Shown piece by piece: positions 24,503-32,756 of a DNA stretch of 34,215 nucleotides (position 1 is its first letter; every line of letters begins with the position of its first letter). Under the pieces are notes generated by a model. That model was given only the letters and a program-made list of their open reading frames with translations, made no database searches and was not told where the DNA came from. The DNA comes from Verrucomicrobiia bacterium (GTDB lineage Bacteria; Verrucomicrobiota; Verrucomicrobiia; Limisphaerales; UBA11358): positions 1 through 34,215 of the forward strand of contig JASHPN010000101.1 in NCBI GenBank assembly GCA_030038175.1, read 5' to 3'. A program made the position numbers and the translations under genes.

Positions 24503-26110
24503 TTACCGGCTGTTCTCGTTTCTAAACGATTTTCGATTGGGAAATGCGTCCCGGCCATCCGTTGCATCCGGAGGGCCTTGGACTGGCAATTGCAGGCCGG
24601 TGAGATCCGGAAATTCGCCCGGATTTCTAACGAGAACAACGGCAAGGTTGTCGTAATAAACAGGTGTCCAGCCAAATTCTTTCTTAAGCGCCAGCGCGCC
24701 GGCAAGATCCGACGGCAATAGCGCGTAATCCGCCCGCGCCAGGTTGAGCGCATTCGTGTCAAAGGGTTCGGCGTTATAAAATCTCCAGTGCGCGGCAATA
24801 ACGTCGGCCGGATAAACACTGTCGAGCCGCCCGTCAATGGAAACGCGGGTATCGGGCAAATCCCAGATGCACATTTCGCCCCAATCAAAAAAAACGAGCA
24901 CATTGCCGTGCAAATTATATTTTTGGATAAAATCCACCGCGGCAACGGGATATTGCGCGCGGGGGATTTCCATTGTCCAAAAGTGCTTTTTATGAAGAGT
25001 GAACGTGGCGGCAATAATTAACAGCGAAGTGCAAAGCAAAATTATTGCAACCATCCGCTGAACCGCGTGCGATTTGAAGGAGTTTTCGAAACGTGCGAAG
25101 TGATTGCGATACCTCTGTAAGACATCCGCCAAATGGGGTGGAACCAGGGCGAGGGCGGCGATGCAAAATAACGGGGTATTGCGGACCGCCCGAAACGCAA
25201 CCACAAAGAGAATCATCAATACTGCAATTTCCCACAATTGCCGCCGGCGCCTTGAAAGGGCAAATGCGGCGGCTCCGCTAGCTCCGCAGAAAAAAAAGGC
25301 GGCATGGTCCCAGTTCAATGCGGCCGGGTTCCATTCCTGAATTTGGGGGCGCAGCCAGAGAACGCTGCCAACCAGCCACTCTGCGAATTCGGCGCCATGA
25401 GGATTGAGCACTACTGTCGCGGCCGAAACGATGGCGGAGATCCAAAGCGACGGAATCGCCGATCGCGGAACGCCGGGATCCAACCAGGCAATGCTTCGGG
25501 AGGAAACGAACCGGGTCAACGCCAATTGAACGGAGGATGCGCCGGCGGCGGCGAAGAGCAAAATCAATCCGGCCAGCGAGCCGCCATGCAAGTTAAACCA
25601 AAGGGCGAACATCGGAGGCAGAACAAATGTCCAGCGCCATTGGCCCCTATGAATTCGGTTCAGAAGCCAAAGCTCGATCCCGAGCAGGAGCGCGGTAAAT
25701 ACCTGCGGACGCGCGGCAAAGCCAAATGAAATTTCCACGACCGCCAGCGCGCCAAAGGCCCAGGCCGCCAATTTCATTTTTGAATCAAGCCTTTGACATC
25801 CAAGCGAGAGCGCAAGGGCGAACGTGAGGAGACCCACGGCCATTTTGAGCAGCAATAGGCCCGGTCCGCCGAGCAGCAAAAAGGCGGCCCCAAAGACGGC
25901 TTCGCCGAGATATTCGTGGTCAAATGAAGGAAGATGCCAGGCGGTCCAGGAATTGACGTCCATTTCGGTAGGTTTGCCGGTTTGAACCAATTGCGCGCCA
26001 AAATAAACGTGCCCCCACAAATCAGGGTCAGCCGTATTTTCGGAAAATTGAAAGACGGCGAGGCAGAGGACGCAAAGGATGAAAGCGCGGGAAAGAAAAG
26101 GTCCGCTCAT
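24503..26110 (-). CDS. Polytopic membrane protein, possibly GT-C glycosyltransferase-like
   Basis: The 535-residue protein has about ten to twelve hydrophobic spans followed by a soluble C-terminal domain of some 120 residues. The first loop carries the acidic motif NTADPDLWGHVYFG and, further on, FDHEYLGEAVFG, a layout that recalls GT-C type glycosyltransferases, where an Asp in the first periplasmic loop is catalytic. The C-terminal part contains FFDWGEMCIWDLPDTRVSID. No donor-specific motif is visible, so the function is inference. A TTG one codon upstream could also start it, but the ATG at 26110 is likelier. It begins 4 bases after the ftsZ stop codon, so it is probably expressed with the division genes, and a wall or surface-glycan role would fit. 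Confidence 0.65.
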   Translation of the reverse strand: MSGPFLSRAFILCVLCLAVFQFSENTADPDLWGHVYFGAQLVQTGKPTEMDVNSWTAWHLPSFDHEYLGEAVFGAAFLLLGGPGLLLLKMAVGLLTFALALSLGCQRLDSKMKLAAWAFGALAVVEISFGFAARPQVFTALLLGIELWLLNRIHRGQWRWTFVLPPMFALWFNLHGGSLAGLILLFAAAGASSVQLALTRFVSSRSIAWLDPGVPRSAIPSLWISAIVSAATVVLNPHGAEFAEWLVGSVLWLRPQIQEWNPAALNWDHAAFFFCGASGAAAFALSRRRRQLWEIAVLMILFVVAFRAVRNTPLFCIAALALVPPHLADVLQRYRNHFARFENSFKSHAVQRMVAIILLCTSLLIIAATFTLHKKHFWTMEIPRAQYPVAAVDFIQKYNLHGNVLVFFDWGEMCIWDLPDTRVSIDGRLDSVYPADVIAAHWRFYNAEPFDTNALNLARADYALLPSDLAGALALKKEFGWTPVYYDNLAVVLVRNPGEFPDLTGLQLPVQGPPDATDGRDAFPNRKSFRNENSR

Positions 26111-26114
26111 CAAT

Positions 26115-27428
26115 TTAATTTAACGGCACACCCCGTCGAATGTAGGTCGGAATATCCAGGTCCTCGCCCTGGTGGATGGTTGGCTCGCTCTTATCGAACC
26201 GGCCTTTCGAAACAATCGCCAGGGGCAATTGGATTTGCAGCATTTTTGATTTGTCACGCCGCACACGCCCGTGGCGCGAAATGGCAGGTTCGCGGGGATG
26301 GACCGGGAGCGAGGACGACGGCGGGCGCCGGTCAAATCGCGAATTGTCGGCCGGATTTTCCGCGCCTTCTTCCGCGCTATCGCACGGGCCATTTTGCCCC
26401 TGCGGATTGCCCGCAGGCGCCGGCGCCGCATTCCGGCCCGGCGGATCTTTCGCGACAATGACGGCAATGGACATTCTATTGGCCATGCCCGGGTCAAGCG
26501 CCGCTCCCATAATCACCTGGGCGCCTTCGCAATGGCGGTTGATTTTTTCCATCACCCGGTTCACTTCGGCCATCGTCAAATCCTTGCCGCCGGTGAGGCT
26601 CACCATGACTGCGTTGGCGCCGGCAAGAGCGCGGCCCTCGTCCAGCAACGGATGCGCGAGCAACTTCTCAATCACTTCCCGGGACCGCGCCGGCCCCGCG
26701 CCTTCGACGAATGCAAATGCGCTTTCAGAATGACGGTCGCGAACCAGCGCGCATAAATCGTCAAAATGAATCTGAATCAATCCCGGGCGCGTCAGCAATT
26801 GCCATACGCCTCGAACGCCTTCCATCAGCAGGCTGCCGGTGATCCGAAACGTGTCCAGCACACTTGTGTTTTCGTCTATCAGTTTGAATGCTTTCTGATT
26901 GGGCAGGCAAATCACGCCGTCCGCCACCTGTTTCAATTGTTCGAGGCTTTGCAGCGCCTGTTGTTGCCGCCGATTTCCTTCGCACACAAAGGGAAGCGTG
27001 ACAAAGGCGAGGGCCAGGGCGCCGGCTTCCCGGGCGGCACGGGCCAGTACCGGACTTACGCCGCTGCCCGCACCTCCGCCCAGGCCAACCACAATAAAAA
27101 TCATTTCCGCGCCTTCGCAGGCGGCTTTGAGAGTCGGGAATTGCTCTTCCGCCAGCGCATGTCCCCTCTCGGGATCGCCGCCGGTTCCCATCCCCCGCAG
27201 CAGTTTGGTTTCCAAATGAATTTTGACGGCGGCGGAAGACGCCGCGAGCGAGCCCCCCTCAGTATCAATTGCCCCAAAATCAGCCCCGGAAAATTCGCCG
27301 CGGTTCAAAGCGTCGCCCAGAATGATGCCCGCTCCGCCTACGCCGAAAATCTTTATGGTGCGTGCGGACGGAAGCTGCGGGAGGCTGTTCTCAGCCGCCG
27401 CCGGCGGAATTTCGTCATTATTTTTCAT
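26115..27428 (-). CDS. ftsZ: Cell division protein FtsZ, divergent
   Basis: FtsZ is the tubulin-like GTPase that forms the division ring. The 437-residue protein is recognisable by order (after ftsQ and ftsA), by segments such as TIKIFGVGGAG, EGAEMIFIVVGLGGGAGSGV, LDTFRITGSLLMEGVRGVWQ and LLTRPGLIQIHFDDL, and by the C-terminal peptide LDIPTYIRRG that binds FtsA/ZipA-type partners. It departs from the norm at several GTPase positions: the tubulin signature GGGTGTG is GGGAGSG, NTD is DTE, and the T7 loop NVDFAD is QIHFDD, so two of three catalytic-loop residues (N207 and D209 in E. coli numbering) are changed. A disordered, Pro/Arg-rich linker of about 90 residues precedes the C-terminal peptide. 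The ATG at 27428 is preferred to a TTG 18 bases upstream. Confidence 0.93.
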   Translation of the reverse strand: MKNNDEIPPAAAENSLPQLPSARTIKIFGVGGAGIILGDALNRGEFSGADFGAIDTEGGSLAASSAAVKIHLETKLLRGMGTGGDPERGHALAEEQFPTLKAACEGAEMIFIVVGLGGGAGSGVSPVLARAAREAGALALAFVTLPFVCEGNRRQQQALQSLEQLKQVADGVICLPNQKAFKLIDENTSVLDTFRITGSLLMEGVRGVWQLLTRPGLIQIHFDDLCALVRDRHSESAFAFVEGAGPARSREVIEKLLAHPLLDEGRALAGANAVMVSLTGGKDLTMAEVNRVMEKINRHCEGAQVIMGAALDPGMANRMSIAVIVAKDPPGRNAAPAPAGNPQGQNGPCDSAEEGAENPADNSRFDRRPPSSSLPVHPREPAISRHGRVRRDKSKMLQIQLPLAIVSKGRFDKSEPTIHQGEDLDIPTYIRRGVPLN

Positions 27429-27455
27429 AATTTGGCGCAAGTTCAATATTTGAAA

Positions 27456-28676
27456 TTACCTTTGTAATAACCGTCCCAACACACTTTTGAGACCTCCGAC
27501 CAGCAGCGATTTGCCTTCGCGTTTGCGGTTTTTGAACGAACCGAATTTGGCCAGCCCGATGGCAGCCACAAATTCGGGCTGATCCAGCGCCGATCTTAGG
27601 CCGCTGATGGACTGCGTTTGGGCGGCCGAAACCGGCATCTGCAAAGTTCGCTCGGCGAGTTTCGAAATATTTGGAATGCGGGCGCAGCCGCCGCACAGAA
27701 AAACTCCCGCCCGCAAATAATCCGCCAGTCCAGCCTGCTCGAGGTCCTGGGCGATCAACTGGAAAATCTCCTCCAGGCGCAACGACATGATTTGGCGCAA
27801 ATGTTCCACGTTGACCACCTTAAGCACCAGGCCCAGGTCATTCGTGATCGTGACGGTTTGTCCTTTGCATTCCTTGTCCAGCAAAGCCGAGCCATGTTCA
27901 AGTTTCAGTTTTTCGGCGCGGCTGAGGGGAACTTTCAGGCCATAAGCGAGATCATTCGAAACATGATCGCCGCCCACCGCGATCGCGCCGGTATGTTTGA
28001 TGGCGCCGTCGGCATAGACGACAAAATCGGTTGTGCCGCCGCCGATGTCAATCACCAGGGCGCCGAGTTCCTTTTGCTCAGCCGTCAATATCGCGAGAGA
28101 TGAAGCCAGGCCGTTAAAGACAATCTCTTCGACCTCCAGTTGCAGGCCTTTGACCAGGCGGATGGAGTTTTGCAGCCGGTTCGTGATCCCGTGCACGACG
28201 TGAACATCCACTTCCAGCCGCGAACCCAGCATCCCCACCGGAGTGGTGACGCCGTCCTGGCCGTCAATAAAAAAATGCTGGCGGATGGCATGGATGACGC
28301 TGTTTTCAGTGGGCAAATTGATGGCCTTGGCATTTTTGATAACGTCCTGAACGTCTTCCTCCGAAATTTCACGATCGGCGCTTACCACCGGATGCACTCC
28401 CCGATTGTTGAATCCCCGAATATGGCCGCCCGTGACACCAAGAAATACGCTTCGAATTTCCACGTCCGCCATTTGTTCGGCTTCCACGACGGCGTTTCGA
28501 ACGTCTTCCTCCGCCTGGGCGATGTCCGAAATTTCGCCCTTGCGGACGCCGCGCGAACGGGACTGGCCCAGGCCGATGACGTTGAGGCTGCCGTCCGCTT
28601 TAACCTCGCCGACCACCGCGCAGACCTTCGACGTTCCAATTTCCAAACCAACAACAATATTCGTGTCGTCAAACAT
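27456..28676 (-). CDS. ftsA: Cell division protein FtsA
   Basis: FtsA is an actin-like ATPase that ties FtsZ to the membrane. The 406-residue protein contains the phosphate-1 motif VGLEIGTSKVCAVVGEV, the 1C subdomain region SGVRKGE-like (SRGVRKGEISDIAQAEEDVR), phosphate-2 ALVIDIGGGTTDFVVY and the adenosine motif VFLCGGCARIP. It ends with an amphipathic membrane-targeting helix (LVGGLKSVLGRLLQR). It overlaps the end of ftsQ by 8 bases and has a strong Shine-Dalgarno located in the ftsQ 3' end, so translation is re-initiated independently of ftsQ. FtsZ follows after a gap of 27 bases. Confidence 0.96.
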   Translation of the reverse strand: MFDDTNIVVGLEIGTSKVCAVVGEVKADGSLNVIGLGQSRSRGVRKGEISDIAQAEEDVRNAVVEAEQMADVEIRSVFLGVTGGHIRGFNNRGVHPVVSADREISEEDVQDVIKNAKAINLPTENSVIHAIRQHFFIDGQDGVTTPVGMLGSRLEVDVHVVHGITNRLQNSIRLVKGLQLEVEEIVFNGLASSLAILTAEQKELGALVIDIGGGTTDFVVYADGAIKHTGAIAVGGDHVSNDLAYGLKVPLSRAEKLKLEHGSALLDKECKGQTVTITNDLGLVLKVVNVEHLRQIMSLRLEEIFQLIAQDLEQAGLADYLRAGVFLCGGCARIPNISKLAERTLQMPVSAAQTQSISGLRSALDQPEFVAAIGLAKFGSFKNRKREGKSLLVGGLKSVLGRLLQR

Positions 28677-29628
28677 TTTTCCTCCATGAATTTTTTAAGT
28701 CCGAATTTTTGGGGGCTGTATCCGGCGCCGAAACCATTTCCGCCCAGCGAACCGGGACGTTATTGGCCACCGCCAAATCCAAAAATGCTATGGTCTTGTT
28801 CATGCGCTGTCCCAGGTCGTAAATCTCGCGCCAGCGGGCCAGTTGTTGCGGCAAATTTTCCAAACCAAAGGTAATTTCGCCCCCCCCAACGGTGCTGACC
28901 ACGATGACCCGGGCCGATGAAACGTCAATGCGCTGCAAATCCGCCAGCCCCGCCATGGGGGAATGCCCAAATTCGGAAATCAATCTCAGCGCGGCCAGGC
29001 CCTGGGGCGAAGCAATGCGATGGCCGGGCTGCAACTGAAAAATATTCAGGCCGCAAAGGACCGGCAAGGAGAAATTGATCTGCGCGAGAGAAACCATGGA
29101 AAGCCGGGGATCCAACGGCTGCATCACGTAACCGTTCGCGTCCAATTGAAATACCGAAATGGCAATTCCGCCATGGTTGTCCTGGCGGGGAACATTCACC
29201 TGGGCGATGCCCTGGCGCTCAATGACGCGGATTTTCAATGTGCCGGGCAGCACTCGCTCGACTGAAACGGATTCGATTGCCGATGCCATTTGAAGATTTC
29301 TACTCACCTCAGTCAGGTCCAAACCGATTAAATTTTCACCTAATTTGACACCGGACCAGCGACGCAACTGGTCATCGGAAATTTTGCCGTCCGTCTGGAC
29401 AATAATCTGGCTGATGGCGAACTCCGGATTTTCATAGATAAATTTATTCAGGGTCCATTCCCCGGCGCGCCAGAACAGATACAAACCGAAGGCCGTCCCA
29501 AAAATCAGCGCAAAGGCCGCAGTCGTCACCCGCATGCGGGTGGCGCGCACCTGGTCCGAGCGCAATTTCACGTCCAGGACGTGCCTGCGGCCGGATCGCC
29601 GGTTCTTTTGTTCGCGTCTAAACCACAT
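28669..29628 (-). CDS. ftsQ: Cell division protein FtsQ
   Basis: FtsQ is a bitopic inner-membrane protein that links early and late divisome parts. The 319-residue product has a basic cytoplasmic tail (RREQKNRRSGRRHVLDVKLR), one membrane span at about residues 34-55, and a periplasmic POTRA domain (FAISQIIVQTDGKISDDQLR, NLIGLDLTEVSRNLQ) followed by the beta domain (SVERVLPGTLKIRVIERQG). Identification rests on this layout and on position between ddl and ftsA, as primary sequence is poorly conserved in the family. It starts 25 bases after the ddl stop. Confidence 0.88.
   Translation of the reverse strand: MWFRREQKNRRSGRRHVLDVKLRSDQVRATRMRVTTAAFALIFGTAFGLYLFWRAGEWTLNKFIYENPEFAISQIIVQTDGKISDDQLRRWSGVKLGENLIGLDLTEVSRNLQMASAIESVSVERVLPGTLKIRVIERQGIAQVNVPRQDNHGGIAISVFQLDANGYVMQPLDPRLSMVSLAQINFSLPVLCGLNIFQLQPGHRIASPQGLAALRLISEFGHSPMAGLADLQRIDVSSARVIVVSTVGGGEITFGLENLPQQLARWREIYDLGQRMNKTIAFLDLAVANNVPVRWAEMVSAPDTAPKNSDLKNSWRKNV
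28681..28685 (-). promoter_or_regulatory. Shine-Dalgarno of ftsA
   Basis: GGAGG on the minus strand, 4 bases before the ftsA ATG and inside the 3' end of ftsQ. It is the best Shine-Dalgarno in the window, in contrast to the leaderless starts of the lead genes. Confidence 0.7.
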
Positions 29629-29653
29629 CGTCTTTCAATTAAAAAGGAAATCG

Positions 29654-30607
29654 TCAGGCGGCATGTTCCGAAACTGTTTCCCGTTTCGTTTTTCCGTTTT
29701 CTTTTCTTCGCAAAGCCAGGTCAATCATCCTCTGGCAAAGCTCCGCATAGCCCAATCCAGCCGCCGCCGCGGCTTTGGGCAATAAACTCGTCTCGGTCAT
29801 GCCCGGCAGAGTATTCACCTCGAGTACCACCGGGTCCCCGGTCGCGCTGACCATGACATCCACACGCCCATAATCGCGTCCGCCAATGGCCCGGAACGCC
29901 CCCCGCGCGGCGACCTGGATTTTGCGCGTCGTCGCCGGATCAAAATCCGCCGGGCAAAAATATTCCGTTGCGCCCGACGTGTATTTGTTCTTGTAATCAT
30001 AACTGCCGGCTTTGGGCCGCACCTCAACCACCGGCAGCGGCGCACCGTCCAAAATGCCAACGGTCGTCTCCCGGCCGACGATTTTTTCCTCCACCAAAAC
30101 TTCTGAATCAAATTTCAGCGCTTCGGCGATGGCGCTTCTCCAGTTTTCCGCCCGCTCCACAAATTGCAATCCAACGCTTGACCCCTGCCGAACAGGTTTT
30201 GCCACCAGCGGCAGAGCAAGTCCCGCCGGCAGGGGAGTTTGCCCCGAACTTACGACGGCAAATCTTGCAGTCGGAACCCCCGCGTCAATGCACTTTCGTT
30301 TGGTCAAAACCTTGTCAAAAGCGATGCGACTGGCTTCCGCGCCGCAACCGGTGTAAACCACGCCCAATTTTTCGAGCTCGCCCTGAACCTGGCCGTCTTC
30401 TCCGAATGTCCCGTGCAGCGCCAGAAAAACGACGTCATTTTCTTTCGGCAAAATAAACGTGCCGTCCTTCGGGTCCAACTCTACGACCTGATGACCGAGC
30501 GAACGCAGCGCCTTCGCCACCGCCGCGCCCGAACGCAACGAGACTTCGCGTTCGGCGCTCGGACCGCCCAACATGACGGTGACGTTCAAAAAATGTTTCA
30601 CGGCCAT
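29654..30607 (-). CDS. ddl: D-alanine--D-alanine ligase
   Basis: The enzyme forms the D-Ala-D-Ala dipeptide for peptidoglycan precursors. The 317-residue ATP-grasp protein has VMLGGPSAEREVSLRSG at the N-terminus, FLALHGTFGEDGQVQG, the central domain with FDKVLTKRKCIDAGVPT, the ATP-binding PLVAKPVRQGSSVGL, and the metal/product site VLEVNTLPGMTETSLLPKAA. Its ATG shares one base with the murB stop codon (TGATG), a tight coupling. Confidence 0.96.
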   Translation of the reverse strand: MAVKHFLNVTVMLGGPSAEREVSLRSGAAVAKALRSLGHQVVELDPKDGTFILPKENDVVFLALHGTFGEDGQVQGELEKLGVVYTGCGAEASRIAFDKVLTKRKCIDAGVPTARFAVVSSGQTPLPAGLALPLVAKPVRQGSSVGLQFVERAENWRSAIAEALKFDSEVLVEEKIVGRETTVGILDGAPLPVVEVRPKAGSYDYKNKYTSGATEYFCPADFDPATTRKIQVAARGAFRAIGGRDYGRVDVMVSATGDPVVLEVNTLPGMTETSLLPKAAAAAGLGYAELCQRMIDLALRRKENGKTKRETVSEHAA

Positions 30608-31557
30608 CAGCCTTCTCCGATAATTTCGACCTCAGTGTGCATCTCAATGCCGCGGTCGGTTCTGGCTTTCGTCTTCAGGATTTCAATCAACTCCAAAACG
30701 TCGCGGGCACTCGCCTTGCCGTCGTTGACGATGAAGTTTCCGTGTTCAGCGGAAACCACTGCTCCCCCCACACGCGCGCCCTTCATCCCAAGTTCGTCCA
30801 CCAGTTTGCCGGCGGGGAGGGTCGGAGGATTCTTGAAAATGCAGCCGGCGCTTGGGGCCGCGGGCTGCGACTCCCATCGCTTTTCGCTGAACGATTTCAT
30901 CCGCTTCTCGATCTCTTCCCGCGATGCCGGCCGGCATTTGAAAACGGCTAAGAGGGCAACGTGATCTTTCAACGTAGCGCACACCCGATAGGCCACCGCC
31001 ATATTCGATGGCGCCAATTCACTGATGTTCCCGTCGAAATCCATCAGGCGGACCGATTCCACGGCATCAAACGTTTGGCCTCCCATAGCGCCCGCATTCA
31101 TTCGCAAGGCCCCGCCAACCGTGCCGGGAATGCCCTCCAGAAACTCCAAACCGGCCAAGCCACTGCGCCGAGCCTCGACGGCCACATTCTTTAATTTTGC
31201 GCCGGCGCCGCAACGCAGGACTTCGCCGGCAATCTCGATACGGCTGAACGCCGGCGGCGACAGACAGATTGCCACTCCTCGGAAACCGCCGTCGCGGACG
31301 AGCAAATTCGAGCCCCGGCCAAGGACGAAGAAAGGCATTTCAAAAGCGCGACAACACTTCAGCACACCGGCCAGGTCCTGTTCATCCGCCGGTTCAACGT
31401 AAAAATCCGCCGGGCCGCCCACCCGCAGCGTGGTTCGTTTGGCCAGCGGCTCATCGCGACGGATGACCGTCTGTTTCGAAACCTGCGAGGCAAGCTCGCG
31501 GGCAAAATCAATTTGGCTCTGCATCGGCATTTCTAAAATGGCTTCGGCTGTGGTCAT
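30607..31557 (-). CDS. murB: UDP-N-acetylenolpyruvoylglucosamine reductase
   Basis: MurB reduces UDP-GlcNAc-enolpyruvate to UDP-MurNAc using FAD and NADPH. The 316-residue protein has the FAD-binding motifs RTTLRVGGPADFYVEP, GRGSNLLVRDGGFRGVAI and GIPGTVGGALRMNAGAMGG, then YRVC in place of the usual YR-x-S region, and the C-terminal domain with AGCIFKNPP, where Cys stands at the place of the catalytic Ser of E. coli, a substitution also found in other lineages. The frame is open 51 codons upstream, but the ATG at 31557 overlaps the murG stop (ATGA) and starts the conserved sequence. The gene follows murG directly, without murC. Confidence 0.94.
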   Translation of the reverse strand: MTTAEAILEMPMQSQIDFARELASQVSKQTVIRRDEPLAKRTTLRVGGPADFYVEPADEQDLAGVLKCCRAFEMPFFVLGRGSNLLVRDGGFRGVAICLSPPAFSRIEIAGEVLRCGAGAKLKNVAVEARRSGLAGLEFLEGIPGTVGGALRMNAGAMGGQTFDAVESVRLMDFDGNISELAPSNMAVAYRVCATLKDHVALLAVFKCRPASREEIEKRMKSFSEKRWESQPAAPSAGCIFKNPPTLPAGKLVDELGMKGARVGGAVVSAEHGNFIVNDGKASARDVLELIEILKTKARTDRGIEMHTEVEIIGEG

Positions 31558-32756
31558 GCAACAATGGCTGGCATGGAATCCCCCGAACGGCTTTCCCTCG
31601 CTCCGGCCCGCCGCCCGGAAATCGGGGTGTCGCCATTTGGCATCCTGACCGCCGGCACCAGTTCCAGGATGGCTTCGGCAATCCGTTCCGCCGCTTCCGG
31701 TGTATGCCATTGTGCCAGAGCGGACTGCATTTTCCCGCGGGCGGCTTCATCGCCCATCAATTCGCTCAGGATGCCCGCGACTTTTTCCGGCATGCCATCC
31801 TTTTGCTCCAGCAATTTTGCCGCGCCATTTTTTTCGAACGCTAACGCATTGTAATATTGATGGTTGTCAGCCGCCGCCGGAAACGGAACCAGCAATGAAG
31901 GCAGCCGCACCGCGGCAATCTCGGCCAGCGACGAGGCGCCAGCGCGGCTGATGGCAACGGTCGCCGCGCCCATGGCCACCGCAATTTCGGCCAGGAACGG
32001 CTTGACGACAGCTTTCAGTTTATGGGCGGCGTACGCCGCTTTGACCCGTTCACAATCATTTGCGCCGGTCAAATGCAGCCATTGCCAGTTCTTTGAGGCG
32101 AGCAAAGGAAGCGCAGACAAAATCATCCCGTTCAAACCGTTCGCGCCCTGGCTGCCGCCCATCACCAGGATAGTTGGCAGGCCCGGTTCAAGACCCAGTG
32201 CCACGCGGCATGCGGCGCCCGGCGGAACAATTGCCTCCGCAAAATCCGGCCGAACCGGGGTTCCGGTCACGGAAATCTTCCGGGCCTTCATCCAGCCGGC
32301 GGTTTCAGGAAATCCGACAAAAACGTGGTCCACAAACCGGGCAAGAAAGCGGTTTGCCCGACCGGGAATGGTGTTGGATTCATGGAGAAACCGTTTTGCG
32401 CCAATTTTTCCGGCGGCCAGCACCGGGGGCGCGCTCGTAAAACCGCCCATGGCAAGCACCGCCTGAGGCGGGCGGTTTTTGAAAATCTTCCGGGCGGCCC
32501 GCAATGACTTCCAAAAACTGAGCGCAAAAGAAAAATAATTTCGATTTTGCAGGCCGACGGCCGGAAGCGTAAAAACCTCCATATCGCGCGCGGCCTTGAC
32601 GGCCTGTTGGTCAATGTCCTTGGGTGAAATCAGGAGCGCGATCCGGCAGCCCCGCTCTTTCAATGGCTCGGCCACGGCGATGCCTGGAAAGAGATGCCCG
32701 CCCGTCCCGCCGCAGGCGATGGCGACGACCGGCGGATTTGTTTCGGGCATATTCAT
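31554..32756 (-). CDS. murG: UDP-GlcNAc--undecaprenyl-pyrophosphoryl-MurNAc-pentapeptide transferase
   Basis: MurG adds GlcNAc to lipid I to make lipid II at the cytoplasmic face of the membrane. The 400-residue protein starts with the glycine-rich loop ACGGTGGHLFPGIAVAE, has LAMGGFTSAPPVLAAGK and LHESNTIPGRANR in the N-terminal domain, and ILVMGGSQGANGLN and ISRAGASSLAEIAAV with VPFPAAADNHQYYNA in the UDP-GlcNAc-binding C-terminal domain. Compared with the usual 355-365 residues it has an extra C-terminal tail of about 30 residues (from RMPNGDTPISGRR onward), rich in Arg, Gly and Ser. Its ATG overlaps the ftsW stop and its stop overlaps the murB start, both as ATGA. Confidence 0.95.
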   Translation of the reverse strand: MNMPETNPPVVAIACGGTGGHLFPGIAVAEPLKERGCRIALLISPKDIDQQAVKAARDMEVFTLPAVGLQNRNYFSFALSFWKSLRAARKIFKNRPPQAVLAMGGFTSAPPVLAAGKIGAKRFLHESNTIPGRANRFLARFVDHVFVGFPETAGWMKARKISVTGTPVRPDFAEAIVPPGAACRVALGLEPGLPTILVMGGSQGANGLNGMILSALPLLASKNWQWLHLTGANDCERVKAAYAAHKLKAVVKPFLAEIAVAMGAATVAISRAGASSLAEIAAVRLPSLLVPFPAAADNHQYYNALAFEKNGAAKLLEQKDGMPEKVAGILSELMGDEAARGKMQSALAQWHTPEAAERIAEAILELVPAVRMPNGDTPISGRRAGARESRSGDSMPAIVA

